Shown piece after piece: positions 13,631 through 19,850 of a DNA stretch of 21,613 bases; the stretch's first letter is position 1; each line of letters begins with the position of its first letter. Position numbers and translations under genes: made by a program. A model generated the notes under the pieces. That model saw only the letters and a list, made by a program, of their open reading frames with translations, did not search any database and was not told the origin of the DNA. The DNA is taken from the IMG/VR virus record IMGVR_UViG_3300009406_000002, positions 1 through 21,613 of that record. One strand, written 5' to 3'. The stretch is from a virus.

Positions 13631-14074
13631 TTACTTCTTTTTAGCTTTTTTATTTAAGTATTCCACTTTTTTAGATTCTACTTTAGTGTTTCTTTCGCCC
13701 TCTAATTCTTCAATCCGATTAGCGATGTTTACACCAATAACATCAAGCGCCTGTTCTAATGCCAAAATATCAGGGTATTTCTTATAGATTTTTTTGAATG
13801 TATCGTCACCGAAAATAATGTCATATTGAGCCGCTATAAATTCCTTGTTTACATCAAGCGCAGCATCTACTGTTTTAACATCGATATTATCTATATCCAT
13901 ATCTTCTGGGAAATGGATATGTTTAGCCTTTTCTTGGGCTTCTTTTAGCTTTTCTTGCGCTATTTCATCCACATTGAAAAAACGTCTTAGGTTTTCTATC
14001 GAACTATCAAAAAATAATTCAACTGTTCCTATTTTTACTGGGAATCCTGTTTTTTGTATGTCAATTTTTATCAT
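13631..14074 (-). CDS. Phage tail assembly chaperone-like protein, 147 aa
   Basis: ATG 14074 follows AAGGAG. The sequence fits the small tail assembly chaperones of Bacillota siphophages that sit just upstream of the tape measure: MIKIDIQKTGFPVKIGTVEL, FFDSSIENLRRFF, a Lys/Glu-rich helix, then EFIAAQYDIIFGDDTFKKIY and YPDILALEQALDVIGVNIA, ending in a Lys-rich tail. Such proteins coat the tape measure until tail tube subunits replace them. Many phages make a second, frameshifted form. Here only 21 bp separate the stop from the tape measure, and the A-rich end has no slippery heptamer in the right frame, so a single form is expected. The tail tube and completion genes usually found upstream are absent. 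Confidence 0.7.
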   Translation of the reverse strand: MIKIDIQKTGFPVKIGTVELFFDSSIENLRRFFNVDEIAQEKLKEAQEKAKHIHFPEDMDIDNIDVKTVDAALDVNKEFIAAQYDIIFGDDTFKKIYKKYPDILALEQALDVIGVNIANRIEELEGERNTKVESKKVEYLNKKAKKK

Positions 14075-14115
14075 TATAAATTCTCCTTTTTTTATGAGGT
14101 TCTCATGAAATGGTT

Positions 14116-14469
14116 TCAGCGCGCTCCTAATAAATTTGCTGTTCTAATCATAATCTCGTCTCGCCACCGCATTGCTTGTCTTTTACTCACGAAACATCTT
14201 GCAGCTATAAGCATCCAACCGCGTTTTTTCCTCGACCAGTACCTTTGATCAATCAACACACGTTTCATGTCGTCTAATTCTTCGTAAACATCAGCAATAA
14301 AAGTTGTTATCTCTTTGAGGTAACGCAAACGATTCTCAACGATATAACGCTCATGGTCAGTTTCGAAAGTCTGTTTTTCTAATCCTTCAATCTCTTTCAA
14401 TGAATGTTTATACTCTCGCCATTCCATTTCTAATTGCTTAATCGTCAATCTGCGAACAGGGTATGTCAT
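14116..14469 (-). CDS. RinA/ArpU-like phage late transcription regulator, 117 aa
   Basis: ATG 14469 follows AAAGGAG with a short spacer. The N-terminal half is a charged helix. The C-terminal half resembles sigma-70 region 4, as in the RinA/ArpU/DUF722 group of phage late regulators: MKRVLIDQRYWSRKKRGWML, IAARCFVSKRQAMRWRDEI, ANLLG. These proteins switch on the packaging and structural genes in staphylococcal and other Bacillota phages. It lies directly before the tail genes (42 bp to the chaperone). Two other sigma-like regulators are encoded just upstream (15604-14860). The DNA-binding helix has a Cys and an Arg/Gln-rich recognition segment. It could equally act on a helper phage. Confidence 0.65.
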   Translation of the reverse strand: MTYPVRRLTIKQLEMEWREYKHSLKEIEGLEKQTFETDHERYIVENRLRYLKEITTFIADVYEELDDMKRVLIDQRYWSRKKRGWMLIAARCFVSKRQAMRWRDEIMIRTANLLGAR

Positions 14470-14479
14470 AGCTCTCCTT

Positions 14480-14836
14480 TTAACCGTTTATTTGTTTCAA
14501 TATGTTCCTGGTATCTTGTCTGGTCATGAACGGATCGTCTGCGATTGTTTTGATTTCGTTTACTGTTAACGGAGACATTTCTAAATTAAATATTATTTTT
14601 CTGATCACTCTAACGCATTCCTCACGTTTATCTATCAGCCATAAAGCAAGTTGGTCTGTCCTCATACCGTTCATAAACATTCCCATTTCATCAATGTAGG
14701 GAGTGCGACAGGCCATGTCATAAGCATCTGTATTCAAGTCGTGTAATTCTTTGATGTATTTTTCTAACGAGCGCATATATAACCGTTTTTCCATCTCATC
14801 GAACATTACAGTCTCGCTTTCACTGGCAATACTCAA
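14480..14836 (-). CDS. Hypothetical phage-type protein, 118 aa
   Basis: TTG 14836 has GGGAGTGG at a normal distance; the first ATG is ten residues in without a ribosome site. The sequence is helical and acidic: MEKRLYMRSLEKYIKELHDL, then a Met-rich middle (YIDEMGMFMNGM), WLIDKREECVRVIRKI, and a final segment (PLTVNEIKTIADDPFMTRQD) that could be a small HTH-like fold. It lies between the tandem sigma-like genes and the RinA-like gene with short gaps, so all are probably one operon. No family was recognised. Confidence 0.65.
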   Translation of the reverse strand: MSIASESETVMFDEMEKRLYMRSLEKYIKELHDLNTDAYDMACRTPYIDEMGMFMNGMRTDQLALWLIDKREECVRVIRKIIFNLEMSPLTVNEIKTIADDPFMTRQDTRNILKQING

Positions 14837-14859
14837 TTAAACCACTCCCCATATGACGA

Positions 14860-15219
14860 TTAATTGACTTGTTTAGCAAGATTCTCACAAGCTCTGTCTA
14901 AAGTTCTTTTAACGTGTTTATCTGAACACCCAAGCACTTTAGACAGTTGTGTGTTCGTTAATCCTTCACTTTTCCAAAAAATCACTATCTCTTCTTTTGC
15001 TCTAAGGGAGTCACATTCTAAAAACTTCTCGGCAGCAGCAATTCTTTTTTTGTGCGTATTCATTTGTTTTAACATTCGCTCCATTCGGTAATTTGCCGAA
15101 ACATCATCCTTAACCGATTGCTGGGAGAGCTCTTCAAATCTACGCATAATTTCTTTATAACTTCTTGTTGATTGAGAGTAATTACAAATTATTTCTTCGA
15201 TCTCTTCCGGTTCATACAT
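14860..15219 (-). CDS. Sigma-70 region 4-like regulator, copy 2, 119 aa
   Basis: The preferred start is ATG 15219, eight bases after GAGG; it overlaps the stop of copy 1 (ATGTATGA), so translation is coupled. A TTG nine codons earlier is possible. The N-terminal helix begins MYEPEEIEEI. The C-terminal half ends with a region-4-like HTH: AKEEIVIFWKSEGLTNTQLS, KVLGCSDKHVKRTLDRACEN. It resembles the Xpf/sigma-like late regulators of defective Bacillus prophages. It is a paralogue of the preceding gene, sharing the N-terminal pattern MY-D/E-x-x-E-I-x-E and the segment around FF/FW-R/K-SEG. The full region 2 of true sigma factors is missing, so it probably acts with host RNA polymerase. Confidence 0.65.
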   Translation of the reverse strand: MYEPEEIEEIICNYSQSTRSYKEIMRRFEELSQQSVKDDVSANYRMERMLKQMNTHKKRIAAAEKFLECDSLRAKEEIVIFWKSEGLTNTQLSKVLGCSDKHVKRTLDRACENLAKQVN

Positions 15220-15604
15220 TCGCTTCACCTCTTGAATGCTCACCAATATTTTTTTTAGATAATTTTAAACATATTTTATCAAGTTGATTTTTAGTGGCAG
15301 TGACCGATTGCAATTGTATTTTCCCTATTTCTCGAAGCTTCTTTCCTTCAGAACGAAAAAATATCAAATCTTGTTCCTTTTCTGATAAACATTCATGTTC
15401 AAAACAAGATTCGACATAAAATATTTGTTCTTTAGCGCTGCGTATTTTATTTATCAATCTACCTGTTCTGGCACTCTGGCTTATATTCAATACTGCAGTG
15501 TCTGAATCGTTATCATCTTCTAACATTTTCATTAATTCCTTTAATCTCAACTGGTTGTTTCTATATCGATCTATCATCTCTTGTATTTCTGTAGAATCAT
15601 ACAT
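15212..15604 (-). CDS. Sigma-70 region 4-like regulator, copy 1, 130 aa
   Basis: The preferred start is ATG 15604, eight bases after AAGGTGG; the GTG four codons earlier is inside the ribosome site. The 18 bases around the start (GGTGAAGCGAATGTATGA) are identical to those at the start of copy 2, where they also encode the end of this protein, the mark of a tandem duplication. The layout is an N-terminal helix (MYDSTEIQEMIDRY), an acidic loop, a helical middle, then LSEKEQDLIFFRSEGKKLRE and a diverged HTH. The HTH is less canonical than in copy 2, so it may have a different role. Both lie upstream of the RinA-like gene and the tail genes. Confidence 0.65.
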   Translation of the reverse strand: MYDSTEIQEMIDRYRNNQLRLKELMKMLEDDNDSDTAVLNISQSARTGRLINKIRSAKEQIFYVESCFEHECLSEKEQDLIFFRSEGKKLREIGKIQLQSVTATKNQLDKICLKLSKKNIGEHSRGEANV

Positions 15605-15687
15605 TCGCTTCACCACCTTCTTGTAACAGCGTTATTTATGGGATGGTTCGGAAACACATCATCTTTTTTGTGCATCCGAAAATTCCA

Positions 15688-16224
15688 TTAAACATTGTAT
15701 TTAGTTGCGAATACATGATCCCTATATGCTTGAAGGTGCACTAATTTATTTGCCTTGCCCTCAAATGTTTTCCAGTGCATGTGTTTAGGTTTCCAAATGG
15801 CATATTCGTATATCTCACATGGATAAATCTCTAACTCTATTTGTAGTTTTCTTATCTGCCAAGCTAAATAAGAGGGTTTATTCCCTGACATTTTGCACTT
15901 CATATACGTCATCCCGTGACACTGCCTACATGCGAATACATCTGCAACGTCATATATCTTCGAGGTCCTACGTTCGCAAGAAGGACATTGAAGCCATAAC
16001 CTCAGACCATAACCTACCTTGGTACTATCTATATCAACCCTATACTTATTCGAATCCTTGTCGAACTCATCACAAAAGACAAAGTAGTCCTGTCCAACTG
16101 CCACAAGTAAATGTTTGCGAGGGAACTTGAATCGATAGAGCTCATTAGTTCCTAACTTGTCTTTCACATTATCAATAGATATATAAGGGGTGCCCTCTAC
16201 AGTTGTTTTATCAAGTCGAATCAA
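15688..16224 (-). CDS. Zinc-ribbon protein, 178 aa
   Basis: The preferred start is TTG 16224, seven bases after AGGAGG; the GTG two codons before it abuts the ribosome site. Residues 1-75 are beta-rich. The middle has a zinc ribbon with CPSC and CRQC: GYGLRLWLQCPSCERRTSKI, then a spacer and FACRQCHGMTY. This pattern (aromatic-rich strand, CPxCxRR, CRxC, LTY/MTY) is seen in many small phage and plasmid proteins of unknown role. The C-terminal part is aromatic and basic (KPKHMHWKTFEGK). It probably binds nucleic acid or a protein partner. It is downstream of a non-coding region with unusual 10-bp paired repeats. Confidence 0.7.
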   Translation of the reverse strand: MIRLDKTTVEGTPYISIDNVKDKLGTNELYRFKFPRKHLLVAVGQDYFVFCDEFDKDSNKYRVDIDSTKVGYGLRLWLQCPSCERRTSKIYDVADVFACRQCHGMTYMKCKMSGNKPSYLAWQIRKLQIELEIYPCEIYEYAIWKPKHMHWKTFEGKANKLVHLQAYRDHVFATKYNV

Positions 16225-16306
16225 CTGCACCCCTCCTTCCGTTTTGTGAAACTCCTAAATCTAAAGGAAATTTATAAACCGTTGCATCCTTACTTGTGCG
16301 CATTTA

Positions 16307-16430
16307 TGCCATCATTTGCCATCATCTAAAGATGCGAAAATACTAGGTTTTACTAGGTTCTAAAGGTTGCCGTAATGCCATGATTTGCCATGCTAATGAG
16401 GCGTTTAACTCCCATGTTTTCCCATAGTTT
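16307..16430. repeat. Four pairs of 10-bp tandem repeats
   Basis: Within 124 bp are four head-to-tail decamer pairs: TGCCATCATT/TGCCATCATC (16307-16326), TACTAGGTTT/TACTAGGTTC (16341-16360), TGCCATGATT/TGCCATGCTA (16376-16395) and CCCATGTTTT/CCCATAGTTT (16411-16430). Pairs 1 and 3 share TGCCAT. A 10-bp period puts both units on one face of the helix. The region lies in the 380-bp gap between the GNKNA-motif gene and the zinc ribbon gene. It may be a packaging (pac-like) or operator array. Confidence 0.6.
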
Positions 16431-16506
16431 ATATGCGCTCAGTGTTCCGTTTGGTAAACTGCTACATAAGGCCGCGCAGTCCCACGAATAACCTTGATTT
16501 CATCAT

Positions 16507-16555
16507 GCAACGTTGGTTGCAACGTTGCATCTTTTCTTTGCATAGGGTTGCAACC
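16507..16555. repeat. Palindrome cluster around GCAACGTTG
   Basis: GCAACGTTG at 16507-16515 and 16519-16527 form a 12-bp period. TGCAACGTTGCA (16518-16529) is a perfect 12-base palindrome, and GGTTGCAACC (16546-16555) is a perfect ten-base one. A direct repeat, TTTTGTGTGC, follows (16556-16565 and 16577-16586). It lies between the stop of the GNKNA-motif gene and the decamer array and looks like a protein-binding site. Confidence 0.5.
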
Positions 16556-16608
16556 TTTTGTGTGCCCCCTTTTTTATTTTGTGTGCATACTTTTTGAACG
16601 GTAAAGTG

Positions 16609-16923
16609 CTAAAATAATCTTTCTGGATTCAAATGAAACCCTCGTGCTTTTAGGTCCTCAATAACATCAGTACGTATTGCATAAAATTGTTGGCCACTTT
16701 CTTCATGCTCATAATAAGCGCTGGGATGAACCCTAACCTTTCCGGATCCGCTTTGAATCACAGACAGCCAGCCATCATCATTTACGGCCATAATCGTTAC
16801 TGTTTCAAATAAGCCATGCTTACGTGCATTCTTATTGCCCCACTTCGGATTTCTATTACCTGCATTGCCAGAAGCTACTTGGTTTCCAATTTGGAAACGT
16901 CCAGTTCTACAATCTCGATCCAT
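16609..16923 (-). CDS. GNKNA-motif protein, possibly terminase small-subunit-like, 104 aa
   Basis: The start is ATG 16923, nine bases after AAAGGA; a TTG three codons earlier abuts that site. The N-terminal 40 residues are a flexible Gly/Asn/basic segment: RTGRFQIGNQVASGNAGNRN, then PKWGNKNARKHGLF. The GNKNA-x-KHG pattern is typical of the N-terminus of phage small terminase subunits and some other phage DNA-binding proteins. The rest is a small beta-rich domain (VTIMAVNDDGWLSVIQSGSG, KVRVHPSAYY) that I do not recognise and that is not a usual TerS core. No large terminase is present. If TerS-like, it could redirect packaging by a helper phage, as satellite-encoded small terminases do. Repeat arrays lie just downstream (16307-16555). 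Confidence 0.4.
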   Translation of the reverse strand: MDRDCRTGRFQIGNQVASGNAGNRNPKWGNKNARKHGLFETVTIMAVNDDGWLSVIQSGSGKVRVHPSAYYEHEESGQQFYAIRTDVIEDLKARGFHLNPERLF

Positions 16924-17012
16924 CGCCCTCAATCCTTTACTTAGATGCGCTATGCATACCGTGTTCGTTTCGGAACGTTACGCCATAACATCACTACACC
17001 CCCCTCAAATAA

Positions 17013-17061
17013 ATAAAAAGGACACTCTCCAACGCAAATAATTAGGCGCCGAAAGTGTCCT
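17013..17061 (-). terminator. Terminator after the 17084-17716 gene
   Basis: GGACACT pairs with AGTGTCC (17020-17026 with 17054-17060). On the minus strand it is followed by TTTTTATTTATTT. It separates the early replication/nuclease block from the GNKNA-motif gene. Confidence 0.75.
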
Positions 17062-17083
17062 CCTGTTGTCAGGTCGAACGTTG

Positions 17084-17716
17084 TCATACAAGTTGTAAAT
17101 GTTTTGGCCGTGGCTTTTCGAACTTCGTTTCTTCCCCTGTCTCATTATTTATTAAGATTTCTTTACCACTCAAGTCTGTTGTTTTCGTGTAAATGGTCAA
17201 TCCTGTTTCATTCGCAAACTGTTCAGCTAATGTCATACCTGTTTCAAACCGGTGAACAGCTGATATAGCTGACATCCAATTAGCGGCGAATACATTTATG
17301 TGTATGTTTTGATATTCCATTATCAATGTTTCAACTTCATCGTGAATTTGTTTGTCCTGGTCTAATCCGTCCAAGTACTCCCTTGTATAAAAATAGTCCT
17401 TAATGCCGTATTCTTCACCGTCATACTCTTTTTCGATCGGAAATAGTTGCTCCACCTCAATCGGAGTTAACATTCCCATCAAATCAACAACGACCCTGAA
17501 GAGTTTTTCTAACTCGATAGCGTCTTGCCCTTTGTCATTTCGACCGATCAAGTTCGAATATCGAACACCGTTATACACTGCCCGCATCAAATATCCCCTA
17601 TTAATCGCGTCCTTACCCTGTATGATTTCGACCGATCTTTGGAACATCCGGAAGTAGATCGAAGTGTAATCAACTTTCTTTTTTGGTGTACCGTTTATTA
17701 CTTTCAACACCGACAT
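17084..17716 (-). CDS. Hypothetical phage-type protein, 210 aa
   Basis: ATG 17716 follows AAAGGGG. The protein is soluble and mostly helical: IYFRMFQRSVEIIQGKDAIN, LMRAVYNGVRYSNLIGRNDK, then an acidic segment (LTPIEVEQLFPIEKEYDGEE), EYLDGLDQDKQIHDEVETLI, and a C-terminal part ending in a basic tail. The single Cys-free sequence shows no metal site or nucleotide motif. It lies between the ERCC4 nuclease and the GNKNA-motif gene and has its own terminator. Upstream is an unusual 22-bp palindrome (17739-17760), so it may be separately regulated. Proteins of this size in early phage regions are often recombination or replication accessories; I do not recognise the family. Confidence 0.7.
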   Translation of the reverse strand: MSVLKVINGTPKKKVDYTSIYFRMFQRSVEIIQGKDAINRGYLMRAVYNGVRYSNLIGRNDKGQDAIELEKLFRVVVDLMGMLTPIEVEQLFPIEKEYDGEEYGIKDYFYTREYLDGLDQDKQIHDEVETLIMEYQNIHINVFAANWMSAISAVHRFETGMTLAEQFANETGLTIYTKTTDLSGKEILINNETGEETKFEKPRPKHLQLV

Positions 17717-17738
17717 CGTCCCCTTTATTATAACATTT

Positions 17739-17793
17739 TTAACATTAATATTAATGTTAATAACAATATTAAAAAAATGTTAATGTTAATGTT
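17739..17793. repeat. 22-bp perfect palindrome plus AATGTT triplet
   Basis: TTAACATTAAT followed by ATTAATGTTAA (17739-17760) is perfectly palindromic. AATGTT occurs three times in tandem at 17776-17793. The element AACATTAAT also occurs upstream of parA (7307-7315, and AACATTAA at 7272-7279) and in the linker of the RHH gene, so one protein could bind all three places. AT-rich composition makes some similarity expected by chance. Confidence 0.55.
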
Positions 17794-17922
17794 TTTTATG
17801 CTTCTAAACCTTCAAAATATTTCTAACTTGTGTTAGATTCTCTAAGTTACTCTTTGATGATCTCTATCGTGTTTGAATTTGTTTTTGAAAGACATATATA
17901 AAACCTTTGTTAAGTTTAATTT

Positions 17923-17960
17923 GACTCGGCGATTCTGCCGACTCCACCGATCTGTGGAGT
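17923..17960 (-). other. Twin hairpins after the ERCC4 nuclease gene
   Basis: ACTCCAC/GTGGAGT (17941-17947, 17954-17960) and CGGC/GCCG (17927-17930, 17937-17940) lie side by side 22 bp past the ERCC4 stop. No T-run follows, so it is a weak terminator, an RNA-stability element or a binding site. Confidence 0.35.
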
Positions 17961-17982
17961 GCACAATTTCGTGACCCTGCAA

Positions 17983-18528
17983 TCATTCGCCTTTTAAAAT
18001 GTTCCTGGCGTTATAGTAAAGGTGATGATAGATGTAATTTCCTGCGGCCTTCTTCGGTATAAACACCGCAGCGAAGTTATAACGCGCTTCAAATGATTTC
18101 AAACTCGCTAATAACGACTTAGGTTCATACTGCGATTGATAATTACCAGTAATGATATTTTCATAGCCGTTAGGATCTTCGACCATGATCGAAAATCGAA
18201 CATTTTGAGACCTTATCAACTCATTTTCAAAACGTGATCGATCTTTAATACTTGCAGCCAATTCATCAATGCTATTCTTTCGCTCAATAGCAGCAGGAAT
18301 ATAGACGTCCCTCATAATCCCTAACTCTTCATTTTTGGGTATAATCGCGCTGTAATCTCCTGTGTCGACTTTTTTCGACATGATCCGGATTTTCTTCTTC
18401 TCTAAATACGAAAGGACGTGATCGTTTTGTTGCTCTCTCGTATCAATGAGGATCACCATCGACGAAAGCAATGTCTTTAATTCTTTCTCTGTATATTGAT
18501 AATGCAATGTTGTTTGAATAGTAATCAC
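17983..18528 (-). CDS. ERCC4-type (XPF-like) nuclease, 181 aa
   Basis: Structure-specific DNA nuclease domain of the ERCC4/XPF superfamily, found alone in several phages. The motif set is clear: VILIDTREQ (D29, R31, E32), VDTGDYS (D55, D58), IERKNSIDELAASI (E82, R83, K84, D88), with the basic helix KDRSRFENELIR after it. In the enzyme these acidic residues bind the metal, and ERK is the catalytic core. There is no C-terminal HhH2 region, so it may act as a homodimer or with a partner. The likely start is GTG 18528 with GGGAG upstream; an ATT nine bases later is also well spaced from AGGTGAT. The likely role is branch or junction processing in phage replication or recombination, possibly in place of the RusA-type resolvase found in related prophages. 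Confidence 0.85.
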   Translation of the reverse strand: MITIQTTLHYQYTEKELKTLLSSMVILIDTREQQNDHVLSYLEKKKIRIMSKKVDTGDYSAIIPKNEELGIMRDVYIPAAIERKNSIDELAASIKDRSRFENELIRSQNVRFSIMVEDPNGYENIITGNYQSQYEPKSLLASLKSFEARYNFAAVFIPKKAAGNYIYHHLYYNARNILKGE

Positions 18529-18649
18529 CTAACTCCCTGTCAGAATTCCACAGTTCCTTATTTTCGGACAATAAAAGAAATAATGACTTGTACCACCTAA
18601 AACCTTAATAATTGAAATATGAGCTTATTAGATGCTTAGAATAATGTGC

Positions 18650-18850
18650 CTATTTAAACATAACTTTCTCAGTTTTATATATTTGTTTAATTTCCCCATC
18701 ATGAACTTTCACTACTAGCTCTCCATAATCGGGCAACTCCACACATTGAGCTTGTCCTTTGCTAATCAATACAGCTTTCGGTTCCAAATCTCCTAAAGGG
18801 ACCGTCACTTGGTCACGTCGATGATCAACAATCATTTTCTTCTCTCTCAT
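18650..18850 (-). CDS. XtrA/YqaO-like phage protein, 66 aa
   Basis: ATG 18850 lies after GAGGGGTG; the GTG at 18865 belongs to that ribosome site. The sequence resembles the small XtrA (PBSX) and YqaO (skin) proteins: DLEPKAVLISKGQAQCVELP, DYGELVVKVHDGEIKQIYKT. The features are a beta-rich fold, the xELPDYGE motif and a second strand with H/DG. The cellular function is not established to my knowledge. The position after the initiator and DnaC-like loader matches the order in those prophages (loader, then XtrA/YqaO), which supports the call. Confidence 0.65.
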   Translation of the reverse strand: MREKKMIVDHRRDQVTVPLGDLEPKAVLISKGQAQCVELPDYGELVVKVHDGEIKQIYKTEKVMFK

Positions 18851-18953
18851 ACAAACACCCCTCACAGCTAGTCAATATCGTTTTAAATTGGTATCATGTC
18901 TATAAGATAAGTTTTTTCAGCTGGTGCTTTCTACTCTAATAGAGAGTGCCTTT

Positions 18954-19838
18954 TTATAACTTCAATTGCTCTACTCTCAAGCGTTTCCGATAATCCTCGG
19001 TGAATAATTCGATAAACTTCGTATTTTTGTTTAACCTACTAAAAACACGCTCTCCCACAGCTTTTTCTAATGCCTTGTCATTCAAATTACTTGAATATAT
19101 TGTTGGTTTGCCTATTCTCGCATTGACGATGTCAAATATTTTAGTTTTAGACCATGAGAAATCATCTTTTAAATTATGGGTTTCAGCAGCCAAATCATCG
19201 ATGATAAGTAAATCTAGCTTTTTGATATCGTCTAGTATCTGACCTTCAGATACTGAAGAGTGTTTATTGTAAGTAGACTTAATTTTAGTTAATAACTCGC
19301 CTGTAGTTATGAATCCCACCGTGAATCCTTTATCCTTAATTGTTCTTGCTATGGCAACTGACAAATGTGATTTACCTGATCCGCACGAACCCATTAAAAC
19401 CAAATTAGCCCTATCTTCTTTGGAATTGTTGCTAAAATGCTGAACGTACTTCATACATAGAGATCTCGCTTTTTCCGTCTGTTCGTCACAAGGATCATAA
19501 TTCCTGAACCCGGCTTCGATTAAATCATCTGGAATGAACCAATACCGTTCAGCGATAGCTCTATTTCTGTATGCTTCTACGTCATCCGTTGTTTCAATAA
19601 GTGATTTATCTCTGCATTCTTTACACCATAATTCATCAATTTCACTAACTTTTTTCCAGTCATTCTCCCCGAATACTCGGTAGACTAATTCTTGAGCTTC
19701 ATTTTCTCTACATTTCTGACATTTCACATCTTGGTAAATAGCTTCGAACTCTTTATCCCTCAGCGACAGAACGCGTTTCTTAACAAAACGAATTGCTAAC
19801 TTCCCCATATGGTCACTGCTATTATTAAAATTAACCAC
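18954..19838 (-). CDS. DnaC/DnaI-type helicase loader, 294 aa
   Basis: AAA+ ATPase that loads the replicative helicase at the phage origin. The preferred start is GTG 19838, eight bases after AGGAGG; the GTG three codons earlier is inside the ribosome site. The N-terminal part has two CxxC pairs (C40/C43 in CQKC, C72/C75 in CKEC), a zinc-binding helicase-contact region. The AAA+ core shows Walker A GSCGSGKSH (150-158), Walker B LLIIDDLAAE (210-219), sensor SSN (249-251) and an Arg finger in RVFSRLNKNT. It is 12 bases downstream of the O-type initiator and coupled to it. Full length for DnaI-like loaders. PBSX XkdC and skin YqaM are the prophage counterparts. Confidence 0.92.
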   Translation of the reverse strand: MVNFNNSSDHMGKLAIRFVKKRVLSLRDKEFEAIYQDVKCQKCRENEAQELVYRVFGENDWKKVSEIDELWCKECRDKSLIETTDDVEAYRNRAIAERYWFIPDDLIEAGFRNYDPCDEQTEKARSLCMKYVQHFSNNSKEDRANLVLMGSCGSGKSHLSVAIARTIKDKGFTVGFITTGELLTKIKSTYNKHSSVSEGQILDDIKKLDLLIIDDLAAETHNLKDDFSWSKTKIFDIVNARIGKPTIYSSNLNDKALEKAVGERVFSRLNKNTKFIELFTEDYRKRLRVEQLKL

Positions 19839-19850
19839 CTTGCACACCTC

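Noticed and set aside
13633-13660. Programmed frameshift at the end of the tail chaperone gene
   Set aside because: The A-rich tract is not a slippery heptamer in the right frame, and only 21 bp remain before the tape measure, leaving no room for an extended product.
16307-16430. CRISPR array
   Set aside because: The repeats are only 10 bp, differ between pairs, and have no regular spacers or cas genes.
17720-17732. TATAAT just before the 17084-17716 gene as its promoter
   Set aside because: Transcription would start inside the ribosome site, leaving almost no leader, and there is no -35.
18900-18955. Hairpin with T-run between the loader and XtrA-like genes
   Set aside because: The T-run is on the plus strand, opposite to all genes here. 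On the minus strand there is no T-run, so it was not called a terminator.
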